Part shown: positions 52,001 through 62,521 of the stretch, one piece after another
Layout: each line of letters begins with the position of its first letter
How positions within the stretch are numbered: the first letter of the stretch is position 1
Assembly: GCA_009792885.1 (NCBI GenBank)
Contig: WMCF01000142.1
Location: 324,700 to 388,699 of the forward strand
Source of the DNA: Eremophila alpestris peregrina
Taxonomy: Eukaryota > Chordata > Aves > Passeriformes > Alaudidae
Length of the DNA stretch: 64,000 nucleotides
Direction: 5' to 3'
Notes under the pieces: model-generated
Databases searched by the model: none
The model's input: only the letters and a program-made list of their open reading frames with translations
What the model was told of the DNA's origin: nothing
Program-made: the position numbers and the translations under genes

Positions 52001-55000
52001 AGCGTACCGTTGGCCAAATTATTTGAAGGATCCAGTGCATGAGCCAAATATTTGACTGGAGAGCATTTTGGTGTATAAGAACAGTGGTTTTTGCCTTCAG
52101 GCTGGAAAGACATGTTAGATATCTGAGAAGGACACAGAAAATGAAAAGTTCTAATAACATTCACTTCAATCCTGCTTCCCCTTACAGAACACAGTTCTTG
52201 TGAAGCTATGGGTCATTAGAAATATTTATTGTGTGGGTTTCTGAATCACTTCCATGGCTCATAAACACCAAATATTACCCCAAGGATGCAGTGTGACCTC
52301 AGAGATGAAAAGAGAAGACTCTATGCCTAAAGTATTTTCTTTTGCTGAAAATATCTAGTGACACATTTTCTAATGACAGAAAGTCTACACAGAGGTTGGT
52401 AAAGATCACCTTGCAGTAGCATGGTGGAAATGCAGGTGACACCATGGAGGTTTCATGAAAGCCTAGGGAAAACACAAACCTCTATTTCCTGTGGTTTCTT
52501 TCCACTCCATGTGTAATGCTGCTACTGCCTGCATGGCATTGCTCTCCTGAGTCTGTATTGCAATGGGGTGATGTTTATCTGCATCACTTGTGGTGCCACA
52601 GCTGTTACTGGGGAGCTGCTAATCCATTCCCTTCAATTTAGGTGCCCTTACAGTAGCACCTATTCCAGCATGGATTTCATATGTCATTTTCAAATGCTCT
52701 TGAGCAAAGTTTAATGGCAACTTTTTGTCATATAATATTTTGCTAATTTCTGTCAATTACAGAGTAGCAGAAATGCTTTTTTTTTCTCAATGAACAGTTT
52801 GGGAGGGATATGTGCAAAGAAATACAATGCCTTCCATTCCCTTAACCACAAGGAATGAAAAAGCATCTTCTAACTCTTTATAGCAGTGCAACTTGTTTCT
52901 GATGCACATTAGATCTGTGGGAATATGAAGGGCTGTTTCTCGCAGCAATAGCTGAATGACTGTATTGCCCTTTTTCCTCCTATCTATATGCCTTTGGGTT
53001 GGCCCCTTACCCTTAATGTGAGCAATTATTAAGTGTTTCCTATCATACATCTGATTTAGCATTAAGAACTTAATTTCCCAACAGCGTACCTAATCTTTAA
53101 AGATGGTTATTTTTCTTCTTTTTTTTTGGATGAAATTTCCTAGCCACGGTGAATTCTGTGAGGAAATGGTAGGACTTAGACAGTTAACCTGCCAGCTACA
53201 CTAACAAATCAGATAGTTTGACATCTAGACCAGACTATTAGTTCCTGCAATGAACTGACAACATGAAACCACAGATGGAAGGATTTGGTGTTGCAAAATT
53301 TTACCTGCCAAATTGGAGGCTATGTTGTTCTCTCGGAAGAAACAGCCCATTCTGGGATGCATCCTCAAGAAGGAGAATGTGGCAGCTGTTTCACTTTTTA
53401 CAGCAACATGACACAGTGTTATAGGAAAGAAAATACAGAGAGTTATCTTAGTTGATTGAAATGAAGCCAAATGACAGTGTGCCATACCACAGCCACTCAA
53501 TTACATACGTTGAATGTAGATAAAGTTGTAGTTACCCATAATGGACTTTGGCCAAAAGACAGCATCATGAATCTTTCCAAGACACTAAAGGATTTTCACT
53601 GACCAAAACTTTAACATGTTGGCAGATAACTGCTAGATTGAAGGCCATTTGGGGATAGCAAAAATAGATCACAAATGTCATTGTAGATAGCATATGGCTG
53701 TAAGCCACTGAAATATAATTGATCAAACTTCTATCTCTTTGGAAGGAATGATGACCATTTTACTGTCAAATAACCCAGATTCAGCAAAAATTCCTGCAGA
53801 AATGTCATTCAAATTATTCAAACCTCTGATACAGTGATTACAAGGAAGCAGAGCAGTAAGCTCTCTGAGGCTGTAGATTGCTTTAATACTGGTTTCATTT
53901 TTATTAAAATAGATGCTCTAAACACTATGCATTCTTGTAGAGAAAAGGATTACCAACTGAACTATAAAGTTGACTGTTTTTAATTAAAGCCCTTGCTATA
54001 TTCCACTGAACATCCTCTACCTTTGAATTAACTACGGCATCTGCTGTTGCCAAGAGATGCATTAGTCCATTTGCAAAGTGTGAAAAACCAAAGCCTAACA
54101 TTAGATCAGACATTAGAAAATGTCATCAGTTGCTCAAATATGAAGTGAGGCATAAACCTGAACATATTTTAGAGTCAGAAGAGTATTTTGGAATTAGGTC
54201 TCTGCTCTGACTTTGAAAACTTGGACCATATCTTACAGCTTAGGGTCCAGTCCATATATGCCCTACTGAGCTCAAAGCATCCTTGCACTTACTAGGTCAG
54301 CAGCAACGTTTCTGCTATGCAGCAAAATGTGGATATTTTGAAGACTAAAAATTAATTACAACCTTATTGAAAAGGATTCTTGTTTTAATAATGAAAAATT
54401 CCACAAGCTCAGCTAAATATTAGAGAACAATAACTGATGCTTTACTCAAAGGCAGCCTTTTTCGCATATCTCTTATGCTCTTAGGCTAGACCCATTATAA
54501 TTTTTATTTTATTTAAAGTTTAATTGACTCTTTTTAAGACTTGATCCAAAGGCCACTGAAAGAGTCTCCTTGACATCAAAGGATTTTGGACTGAGTCCTT
54601 AATGAATGTAAGCACAAATGTTCTAAAAGGAGAAACAAATATTTCTCTGTTTCTGACATGGACTATTTTTAGTGCTGCAAGGTCAGATAGTAGATTTTGG
54701 CATGAGAATGTTTGATATAGATGCTTTTCAAGGCAGAAGCAGTACAGTATTTTGCATAAATACAAGTACAGATGTTTGTTTGGAGGTCAGAGTTCATAAA
54801 TAATCAAGCATTTACACAGATACGTGAACAGTGAATGTGTGCTAATTTACTTTAACATATCAATAAACTACTTCCTCTCTGGAAAATTGCCTTTTGAATT
54901 TGGGAACCAAGATTTGTGCCCTAGATCAGCTTCATAGTTGACCTACTCTATGATCTTTGGTCAGAAAACAAAGCCAGGATGTGGACCCATGGACAGATCA

Positions 55001-56500
55001 GTCCTTTGAGCAAGGTAACCTAATCATCATCCTATATTCTGGAGGAAGGAAAATGAGATTAGGGCTGTAAAGTGAGGAGTAATGATGGATAGCATATCTC
55101 TAGGCATCATAGCTGATAGCCCATAGCACAAAACAATTATCATCTCCCCATGTAGAAAGGAGTATGTAAACTTTGATCCATGCTGACTGCCTTTTTTTGA
55201 AAGGAAATACAACATGGCAGAGATGGAAACAAACCTCTGCTCCCTCAAACGTTTTTCTAGCTCTAAGTAGGTGTCCTTGGAAGAAAGGTAATTGAGAAAG
55301 AGTGAGATGGGTGTTCATTTCTGTCAGCCTTTCCCCTCCAGGCTTACCTCCTCTGCATGGCTACATTCAGCCCATGTGGCCTATGGCCTAGAGAAGAAGA
55401 TGGATGGGTTCCAACTTGGAGCCCTGGCATACCAATTAAAAAAAAAAAGCAAAATAAAATTTCCTTTGCCCAGGAAAGCATATGTGTATGTCAGGATGAC
55501 CTTCCATGCTCTTTCCCTCACACTAGAATTTGCTGCTTGCTTTAGATGTAAAAAACAGCCTATTATCCTGTCTATTGAACTTCTACGTTCATTTATGAAT
55601 TATGGTTACCTCTCACATGACCTCTTTTTCATTTTCATCTGTGAGATTCCAAGACCACCTGAAATCCTAAAGGAGACCACATATAGTAGGAAGCAAGGGG
55701 CGGGGATTTTTCCCAGAGTTGCATACAAGGCTAATAGGGTGAAAGCCCACTTCCATGCTGAAATTTTGGCTCTACGGCTCTGATTCCAGGCAAAAGAAGA
55801 GAGCTTTCTGGGATGCTTTATCCATCACCAGTGCTGGAGATGCACCTTCCCCCACCTTGGAAGAAAAAAGCAGAATTTGCGGCCAAAAGGATCTGAAGTT
55901 TAATGGAGTTTCTGTAGGCCAAGTGTACTGAGAGATTGAATATATAGATTTGAGTAATTTGTGGGAGCAGGAAGAACACAAGAAAAAAAATATTTATATG
56001 ATTCAGGAAAGCTGTAAGAGATGGAAAAGAAAAAAAGTCAAAGGAGCTGAAATAGCCAATAAGCTCCATTATTAATAAAAATAACTATTATCCCCTGGAG
56101 TGTAGATAAGATTGTTTTACTAAGTGTTCTTTTCAGATTTAGATGTGAAACTGTATAAACAAGAAACAGCCATAATTAGCAGCAGAACTCCACCACAGCA
56201 TTGGATATGTTGATCTCTTGTGTTGGGAAGGACTTGTCTTGTCTAGGACCATGTGAGGATACCACTCAGGCTTCCACTGTGGTACTTAGGATCTACTTAA
56301 ACAGACCCATCCACAGCCACGAATTATTTCTGGAGGTGAATAAAAGATTTTATATAAAAACCTGTGTTGAAAATAATCTCAGAAGTGAATTTATTGGGAC
56401 ACCTGTCTCCAATGTGGGATTGCTAGTTTGCCAATAGGATATAGGTATTTCTCTGCCTTGCAGAGAATCGAGAGCTGGGAGAAGAGGATGGATGCAGGAG
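46041..56500. other. FERD3L-TWIST1 intergenic region, left part
   Basis: I see no gene here. The longest frame (163 codons at 55292-55783) has no recognisable domain and codes through an A-run. Low-complexity patches occur at 46464-46480 (T-rich), 49618-49645 (CT-rich) and 51900-51952 (A/C-rich). In mammals this interval holds regulatory elements and no protein gene. Two motif-rich stretches, 47700-47850 and 50560-50720, are put forward below as candidate conserved elements. Confidence 0.6.
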
Positions 56501-57190
56501 ATGCCGAAGGCCGGTGCGCGGGGGGCGCAGCGCTCCCTGCCGCCGGCCCAGAGACGGGAAAGACGGGCGACAGGACCGGCAGAGCACTGGGAACACTGGG
56601 AACAATCCTGCCACATTCTCCTGTGGCAGCAAGCTGCTAGGACTTTTACACGAACGGCCACATGACAAAGACGTTAAAAATTACATTAAAATCATTGTAG
56701 CAATTTTGACAACGAAAATGATTCGTTAGAGGCACTCCGCGTTATCCGTCTGTTTCCCAGAGCTTCCGAACGAAGCGAGTTACAAAGCGCCGGCAGCTAG
56801 AAGCCCACCCGTGGGAGATGTCCGTATGTCTGGGGGGATCCGTGCGCCGGATCTCCCCCCAGGACCCAGCACTGCCGCCCCCCGGGTGGGCAGCGGCAGC
56901 GTGGGGCCGCCTCAGCTAGAACAAACGCTCGGGGCTCGCTGAAATACGAGCGAACAGAGCCGGGAGCGGGCGGGCAGCACCTCACTGCCCCGAAACTCGG
57001 GTGACCCAGCCTGACGGGGCTCCGGTCGAGGCGGGAGCGACTCTCCCGGAGCCGCGGAGGGGCCGGCGGGGAATCGTGCCCTCCGGTGGCCGCCGGCCGC
57101 ACAGCCCGGCCCGGCCCGGCCCCGCGGAGCCGCCCGCAGCCCCAGCCCTGCCGGCCGAGCCGCGCCCGCCCACCCACACCGGGCACAGGT
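56500..57190. promoter_or_regulatory. Orphan CpG island 4.7 kb upstream of TWIST1
   Basis: A sharply bounded GC-rich block dense in CpG (GGTGCGCGGGGGGCGCAGCGC, CTCCCGGAGCCGCGGAGGGG, GGTGGCCGCCGGCCGCACAG). It overlaps no recognisable coding sequence; the frames of up to 166 codons on both strands are GC-driven. A splice-donor-like CAG/GTAGGG follows at its right edge, near 57186-57193, after which the composition changes. This would fit a first exon of a noncoding transcript, or a TWIST1 enhancer with CpG-island character. Limits are by eye and transcript evidence is absent. Confidence 0.6.
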
Positions 57191-59578
57191 AGGGAGGATA
57201 AATAACGAGAGATGCTTGTCAGCTTTTCCGCATCTCGGCTGTATGAGCTGCCGCGGTGACAGGAAGGAAAAAAGAGCTGAAAGAAGACGAGATACGGCTC
57301 CCGCTCTCATGCCCTTTATATTTTCATTCTGCCCGTTTGTTGTTGCTGAGCAGAAATTTGTACCAGTGAGAGTTCTCAGCCTGTTTCCCAGTGTGCTTTC
57401 TACACGGAGCAAATTACAGCATAAATGCCAGTGGGGAAAGTTGCTACGTGCTCTCTCATCCCTTTTGAAGGGATATGGTCATGACGAGGCTTTCACCTAG
57501 GATCCATAGGAATTAAAATACCTGGCCACGGAAACTAGTAGGAAAATTTCAATTGAGTTCAATGATCTTTGCAATATAAAGATAAAACCTCTGAGAAAAC
57601 ACCCAATTGAAGGCTTTGGCATCAAAAACATGTAGGCAGATTGTCTCTAGGTGTGCATGCATGTAACACATTGCTCAATATTCCAAGGAATCACCAGCAG
57701 TGAGCGTTTTACCACAGTGAACAGTCTTTGTGACCTAATTTACATGTGTATGTGCTTGTTGTATGGGGAATACAGAACAGCCTTACTGCAATCCAACTGT
57801 AATTTGTGTGTATGCACAATGTGTACAGCACATTGATGAGGGGCAACATTGTCATTGCAACCACCAGATCTTGAGCACATTAATGCTTAAACTTCTGCAC
57901 TGATTTATAAACAGGCATTTATAAAATCGGGCCTTTCATTCATTCATTCTTAGAAATTAAGGAAAGAATCGACCTTTTGACCTACTCCCCTCAAAAGCTG
58001 TCATGTTTCTGCCTGGCTTAGGCAGATATTACTTGTCCCATCCTGTGGGTGTCTTAACAGTTAATGGGTGACTACAGAAGGGTTGGCATAAAGCTGGGGG
58101 GACCCTTTACAGCTATTTCCCTGTGATCAACCATGACTACAATGATCATCACAGACCAGCTTACTCATCCCAGGAGTTTGTCGTTCATCTAGCTCTCTGT
58201 GTTCACAGCCATACCTGCGATATGAATGGCTGCTTTACCAGTGCTGTTCCTTTCTGCACAGGCGACAAAATGCTGGAGGGCTCTGGGTCCTGCCAGTGTT
58301 CCATGTAAGAGTTCATCCCACAACACATATTTTCCTGAGCTGAGGCCCAGGGGAGTTTGCAGGAATGGACCTGGAAGTACGTCTAGAAAGGCCCTGGATC
58401 TGTTTCAAGTTTTGCTTGACACCACGAAAGAGCAAAACAGGGTTGAAATTCTGTCGAAAGAACCAGGAGAGTTCTTACCTAAGCCATGCCTATACATGGA
58501 GAAAAAGAGAACATGTCATCCTTTATCCCATGCTCTAAAGTGGTGTGCAGAACTACCTTAATGGCTTAGTGGAGGTTCAAAACAGATGATTTAACACTGC
58601 ATAACTAAAATAGAATTATTATTTTAGTGTGAAACACAAAGGCTCTATCTCAATCCCCATCAGAACTGCAGATTTCAAAATAAACCAGGATTTAATTTAT
58701 TTTCTTTAATCTCTGCACAGACTTCACTCCCCTTCTCACCTGACATTCATATGTATTCACACTGCAAAAGATCAACTGTTCATGCATGCACATCCTTGCT
58801 TATAAACACACCAGTATGTTCTTCTCTCTCCCACAGACCCCAGACATGACTCTCTGACACATTCACCCTCCTCCCAACACAGCTCCACACACTCCAGCCC
58901 TAGGCAGGGCTGCTGCCTGCCAGCAGGCCTGCGGATAGAGGCAGGCTCCCACAGCCAGCCCACCCCAAGACCCCAGGGACAGATCCTTGCCACCACAGCT
59001 CATCTGGCCCCTGCACTCCTGTGCGGGTCTTGGCAGTAATACCATGGGCTTTGATGGCTTTGCTCCTGAGTCCATAATTTGTGAGTCAAAGATAAAACAA
59101 AAGCCAAACTGAAGATGATGGTGGGGGGAGGGTTGTGCAGTCCTAGTTCATACAGCAGTGTACAGGTCACTGGTGGAACCACATGAGTCCTGCTACACAC
59201 TGCTGGTTGCTTTTTCTGCAGTTTACACAAAGAGTAACCTACACTAAGCCCAGCCATCTACTGTGGTCACCTATTCCTCTCTCCTCAACTCCATCCCTAT
59301 ATTTCTGCATGTTTTCTGTTTTTACAAACCAAGTAATACTACTTCTCCACCTGTCTTTGACTCCTTCATACACCCTTACTCTACAAACCCTCCTCCAGTC
59401 CCATGACAAGCAGGTGATGTCCTGCATCTCATTCAAAGTTCAAGTTACCCAGACAAGTCGTGCATCCCACCAAATCAGCTCAGGAGGCGCTTTTAGGCAG
59501 CATCCTGTTCCCAGCAAGGTAATAGCTATGCAGGTTTGCTTTTGCCCTATGATGGTTTTTTCTCATAAGAAGAATGAG
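57191..59578. other. Intergenic region between CpG block and GGAA repeat
   Basis: I see no gene. The first 300 bases (57200-57500) are motif-rich and may be conserved regulatory DNA. A stretch at 59150-59205 resembles a small CR1 reverse-transcriptase remnant (GTGTACAGGTCACTGGTGGA type wording) but is too short to call. The 355-codon frame at 59183-60250 has no domain. Confidence 0.5.
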
Positions 59579-59668
59579 AGAAGGCAGGCAGGAAGGAAGG
59601 CAGGAGGGAGGGCAGGAAGGAAGGAAGGAAGGATGGAAGGAAGGAAAGAAGGAAAGAAGGAAGCAAGG
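59579..59668 (+). repeat. Imperfect (GGAA)n microsatellite
   Basis: About 90 bases of AAGG/GGAA tetramers interrupted by GGCA, GGGA, GGAT and AAGA variants. Being pure purine on the + strand it contains no stop codon, which is the main reason a long open frame runs across it. GGAA repeats can bind ETS factors, but nothing here shows that this copy does. Confidence 0.92.
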
Positions 59669-60079
59669 CTCCTAGAGCCACCTACAGATGCTCCTCACTA
59701 CTGTTTCCAACATATCTTCTGTAATGACACTGCTCAACATCCCAGAGGAGCAGTGAGGCTCTGGGTACAGACAAAATTATTGGTCAGAGAGGGAGGTGAA
59801 AGGAGAGCCAGTTCTTCTTACCTTGGCATCAGCAGCTGCAGCTGCTGCCAACACAAGGGAATCTTTGAAAGTCTCCAGACAAGCTATGGTCTTAAGCTGA
59901 GTGAAGAGGCCTGTGATCGCAGAAGACACAGCAGGGACAAGCCAAAAGCCGGGAAAGCTGTGCAGGCTCGCTGTGGGTCTGTGTGCCGGCGTGCCTTCCC
60001 TTGCCGGCTGAGGTGGTCCCTTGTTTCCTACCCGCTCCTGTTTCCAGCTGTTTCCCAAAAGAGAAGGTTTTGGGCAGAC

Positions 60080-60560
60080 TGCTGTGTGCTCGCACCCCGG
60101 GATGGAAACCCGAGAAGGAGAGCTCGCCGAGAGGGGCAGGGAGCGGAGAAGTGTCGGGACAGCTCCGGAGGCGGCGGGTGCCCGACGGGCGCTGCGGCGA
60201 GCCCAGGGCCAGCGGCCATGGGCTGGGGGCTGCCCCTCAGCGGCGGCTGAGCAGGGTCCTGGCCCCTGGCAGCTCCCGGGATGAGACGCCTCTGCCCGGA
60301 GGAAAGGGAGTCAGTCCCCAGGCAGAGGAGAGAGACGACTCTTCCCCAGAGAAGATGACAGCGCTCTTCCAGAAGTCTTATTTCATGGCTGGGATTTATC
60401 GCTCCTCTGCCACTCCTCTGCCCTGGCCTCCCGCACACCCCAAACAAGCCGGGGAGCCTCTGCGCTGCCGGCCCTGCCCGCTCCGCCCCGCAGCCGGCCG
60501 TGCCCGTCCAGCGGTGACTGCCAGGCCGGCAGCGGGGAGCGCGGCCCCCACGCAGGGAGC
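60080..60560. promoter_or_regulatory. CpG-rich block 1.1-1.5 kb upstream of TWIST1
   Basis: GC-rich DNA with many CpGs (GAGGCGGCGGGTGCCCGACGGG, CTGCGCTGCCGGCCCTGCCC, CCGGCAGCGGGGAGCGCGGCC). It is separated from the main TWIST1 island by less GC-rich sequence at about 60.6-60.95 kb. It may be a shore of the TWIST1 island, a distal promoter element or an alternative start region. The limits are by eye. Confidence 0.55.
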
Positions 60561-61523
60561 AGAGAGAGCTTCGCCCCCGTTAACTGATGGATGGCAACTT
60601 CTAGCTTTCCCTCCCAGGCGTTCCCCGTTTGAATCTGAGCTGTTGTTAAAAAGACACACCACCTGCTCTGTGCTGCCAGCGAGCGGGGAAGGAGGCACAA
60701 AGGCGGGGGATGGGAAGAAATAGCTTTGGCTGCAGACAGAGAAGAGAAATTAAAATAAATAATCTCTTTTCCCAGGAAGTGCCGGACACGGGCGCCTTGT
60801 GGGAGGACGGACTGAAGTGAGTGGTCAGCACACACGGAGTGGGCAAAGAGTGTCTGTACACCCTTCCGTCTCCCTGTGTGCCAGGTTGGAAAAGCAGATC
60901 CTCCCGGGTATCTCTTAAGAGGAGCTCAAGGACTGGTGTTTATGCATGTACGAAGCCAGTGCTTGGTTTCCCGGCTGCTTCCACCTCTGAAGATGGCTTT
61001 TTCCGAGAGCAGTCGTCCAGCCTGGCGGGACGAGGCGGTGGCACCACCTCAGCCCAGCCCAGAAATATGCGACTCCCTCGTCAAGTCAGATCCCGGGGCG
61101 CTCAGTTATTGGGAGTGCGGCGTGTGCTAAAGCGGGTCAACATTAGGATGTGCCTGGATGCTGCCCCGTGGGTGATTTCCCTTTTTCTTCTTTTCGCTAC
61201 AAGCCGTGCCCGCTGAGTGTGCCGAGAGGTGCGGGCTTTACCCGGCCTCTGGGGCGGCTGTCCCCAGCGCAGGCACAAAGCGGCTCGCTGACCCCTCGGC
61301 AGCAGCGCACGGGGCGCTGGGCACCCCCACAACCTCCCGGCCCGGCCCCTCTGCACCACCCCAGAGCCAACCGCTAACCGAAGGATTTTGAGAGAGAAAC
61401 CGTGGAGAGGGAAACCGAGAAAGAGGTTGGGGTAAGGATGTATGTGCGTGCGTGTGGGGAAGCCAGATCACTTGTGAATGGCTTGAAAAAAATAATTGGG
61501 GGAGGGCGTGGAGGGGGGGAAGC
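60561..61523. promoter_or_regulatory. TWIST1: TWIST1 upstream promoter region
   Basis: The interval before the core promoter holds no gene. Composition rises in GC toward 61.2-61.38 kb. Open frames in all directions overlap and lack domains. The run GGGGGAGGGCGTGGAGG at about 61498-61514 is a KLF/SP-type GC box close to the core promoter. Confidence 0.5.
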
Positions 61524-61620
61524 GGAAACTTTCCTATAAAACTCAGCAAAAGTCCCTCCTCTCCACGTCAGGCCAATGACACTGCTGCCCCCAAACTTTC
61601 CGCCAGCAGGAGCTATAAGA
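61524..61620 (+). promoter_or_regulatory. TWIST1: TWIST1 core promoter
   Basis: The elements in order are a palindromic GGAAACTTTCC (61524-61534, NF-kB-like), TATAAAA (61535-61541), CACGTCA (61564-61570, containing an ACGTG hypoxia/CRE-type core on the other strand), CCAAT (61573-61577) and TATAAGA (61614-61620). This arrangement, with a CCAAT about 40 bases before TATAAGA and the sequence CACTGCTGCCCCCAAACTTTCCGCC between them, agrees with the mammalian TWIST1 promoter as I remember it. In mammals the transcript starts just downstream of the second TATA, which would place the start near 61645. The regulator names are motif inferences supported by published work on mammalian TWIST1 (NF-kB, HIF-1). 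Confidence 0.75.
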
Positions 61621-61644
61621 ACCTCCAAGTCTTCAACTTTCTCC

Positions 61645-61908
61645 CAATCCCAGACACCTCGAAGGGGCTCCAAGGAGGGATCGGGAGGGATTTTTTTTTT
61701 TTTGGTTGGTCTTTTTATTTTTTTCCTCTTGGATTCTGATGCCATCCCCCCTCCCCCCAAAGTGAGGTCCTCCCTCCTTCATTCCCTCCTCCTTCTCCTC
61801 GCAGGCCAGCGAAGCAGCCGATCAAGGGGGAGCTGGCGGGTTAGGTGCCCCCCTCTTCTCCCTGCCCTCCCCCCCCTCCCGGCCCGCTTCTCGCGTCTCC
61901 CCCCAGAG
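61645..61908 (+). other. TWIST1: TWIST1 5' untranslated region
   Basis: The likely leader of the TWIST1 mRNA, with its start estimated about 25-30 bases after TATAAGA. It holds a T-rich patch (61690-61727), pyrimidine-rich stretches and a single upstream ATG at 61739 that opens an 8-codon frame closing at 61765. The coding frame stays open upstream of the true start, but sequence before about 61645 should not be transcribed. Confidence 0.6.
61739..61765 (+). CDS. Short upstream ORF in the TWIST1 leader (8 codons)
   Basis: An ATG followed by seven codons and TGA, reading MPSPLPPK. The start context is weak (C at -3, C at +4). It ends 143 bases before the TWIST1 start codon, so ribosomes could reinitiate. 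It would lower TWIST1 translation modestly if used. It is in the same frame class as neither a domain nor a known peptide; the only evidence is its position in the predicted leader. Confidence 0.35.
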   Translation: MPSPLPPK

Positions 61909-62478
61909 ATGATGCAGCAGGACGAGTCAAACTCGCCAGTCTCCCCCGCCGACGACAGCTTGAGCAACAGCGAAGAGGAGCCGGACAGGCAGCAGCTGCC
62001 CAACAACAAGAGAGGGGGGCGCAAACGCCGCTCCAGCCGCCGCAGCGCCGGCGGTGCCGTCGGGGCCGCGGACGAGCCCTGCAGCCCGGCCCAAGGCAAG
62101 CGGGGCAAGAAGTGCGGGGCGGGCGGGGGCGGCGGGGGCGGCGGAAGCAGCAGCGGCGGCGGCAGCCCCCAGTCCTACGAGGAGCTGCAGACCCAGCGGG
62201 TCATGGCCAACGTGCGGGAGCGGCAGCGCACGCAGTCGCTGAACGAAGCCTTCGCCGCCCTGCGGAAGATCATCCCCACGCTGCCCTCGGACAAGCTGAG
62301 CAAGATCCAGACCCTCAAGCTGGCCGCCAGGTACATCGACTTCCTCTACCAGGTCCTACAGAGCGACGAGCTGGACTCCAAGATGGCAAGCTGCAGCTAT
62401 GTGGCCCACGAGCGGCTCAGCTACGCCTTCTCGGTGTGGAGAATGGAGGGCGCCTGGTCCATGTCCGCATCCCACTAG
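61909..62478 (+). CDS. TWIST1: TWIST1, bHLH transcription factor (189 aa)
   Basis: The Twist family bHLH repressor/activator binds E-boxes as a homodimer or with E-proteins. It controls mesoderm, neural crest, limb and cranial suture development and drives epithelial-mesenchymal transition. Seen in order: an acidic/serine N-terminus (SPVSPADDSLSNSEEEPDRQ), nuclear localisation signals RKRR at about 38-41 and KRGKK at about 64-68, a glycine/serine tract at 70-85, the bHLH domain at about 96-150 (basic region NVRERQRTQ with Glu 104, loop TLPSDKLSK, helix 2 TLKLAARYIDFLYQVL), and the C-terminal WR domain at about 169-189 ending in MEGAWSMSASH. From SPQSYEELQTQR to the end it appears identical to mammalian TWIST1. 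The protein is a little shorter than the 202-residue human form because the glycine-rich region is shorter. The start is the first of two adjacent ATGs (61909, 61912; G at -3), which matches the MMQ beginning of orthologues. The whole coding sequence is in exon 1. Confidence 0.98.
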   Translation: MMQQDESNSPVSPADDSLSNSEEEPDRQQLPNNKRGGRKRRSSRRSAGGAVGAADEPCSPAQGKRGKKCGAGGGGGGGGSSSGGGSPQSYEELQTQRVMANVRERQRTQSLNEAFAALRKIIPTLPSDKLSKIQTLKLAARYIDFLYQVLQSDELDSKMASCSYVAHERLSYAFSVWRMEGAWSMSASH

Positions 62479-62521
62479 CAGGCGGCGTCCCCCACCCGCA
62501 TCCCCCCGGCAGGAGCCCTAG
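62479..62521 (+). other. TWIST1: TWIST1 3' UTR, exon 1 part
   Basis: Forty-three untranslated bases between the stop codon and the splice donor. Nothing else is visible in it. Confidence 0.8.

Noticed and set aside
55292..55783. 163-codon open frame
   Set aside because: No domain, no promoter or splice context, and it codes through a 10-base A run. Chance is the best explanation.
59150..59205. Possible CR1 reverse-transcriptase remnant
   Set aside because: A few words resemble the CR1 block around the CACCT...TACTG region, but the match is too short to support a feature.
59183..60250. 355-codon open frame on the + strand
   Set aside because: It runs through the GGAA microsatellite, which has no stop codons, and into CpG-rich DNA. 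There is no domain, and codon content tracks the local base composition.
61576..61908. In-frame N-terminal extension of TWIST1 by 111 residues
   Set aside because: The frame opens inside the CCAAT box, upstream of the predicted transcription start, and the added residues resemble no TWIST1 orthologue. The true start is the ATGATG at 61909.
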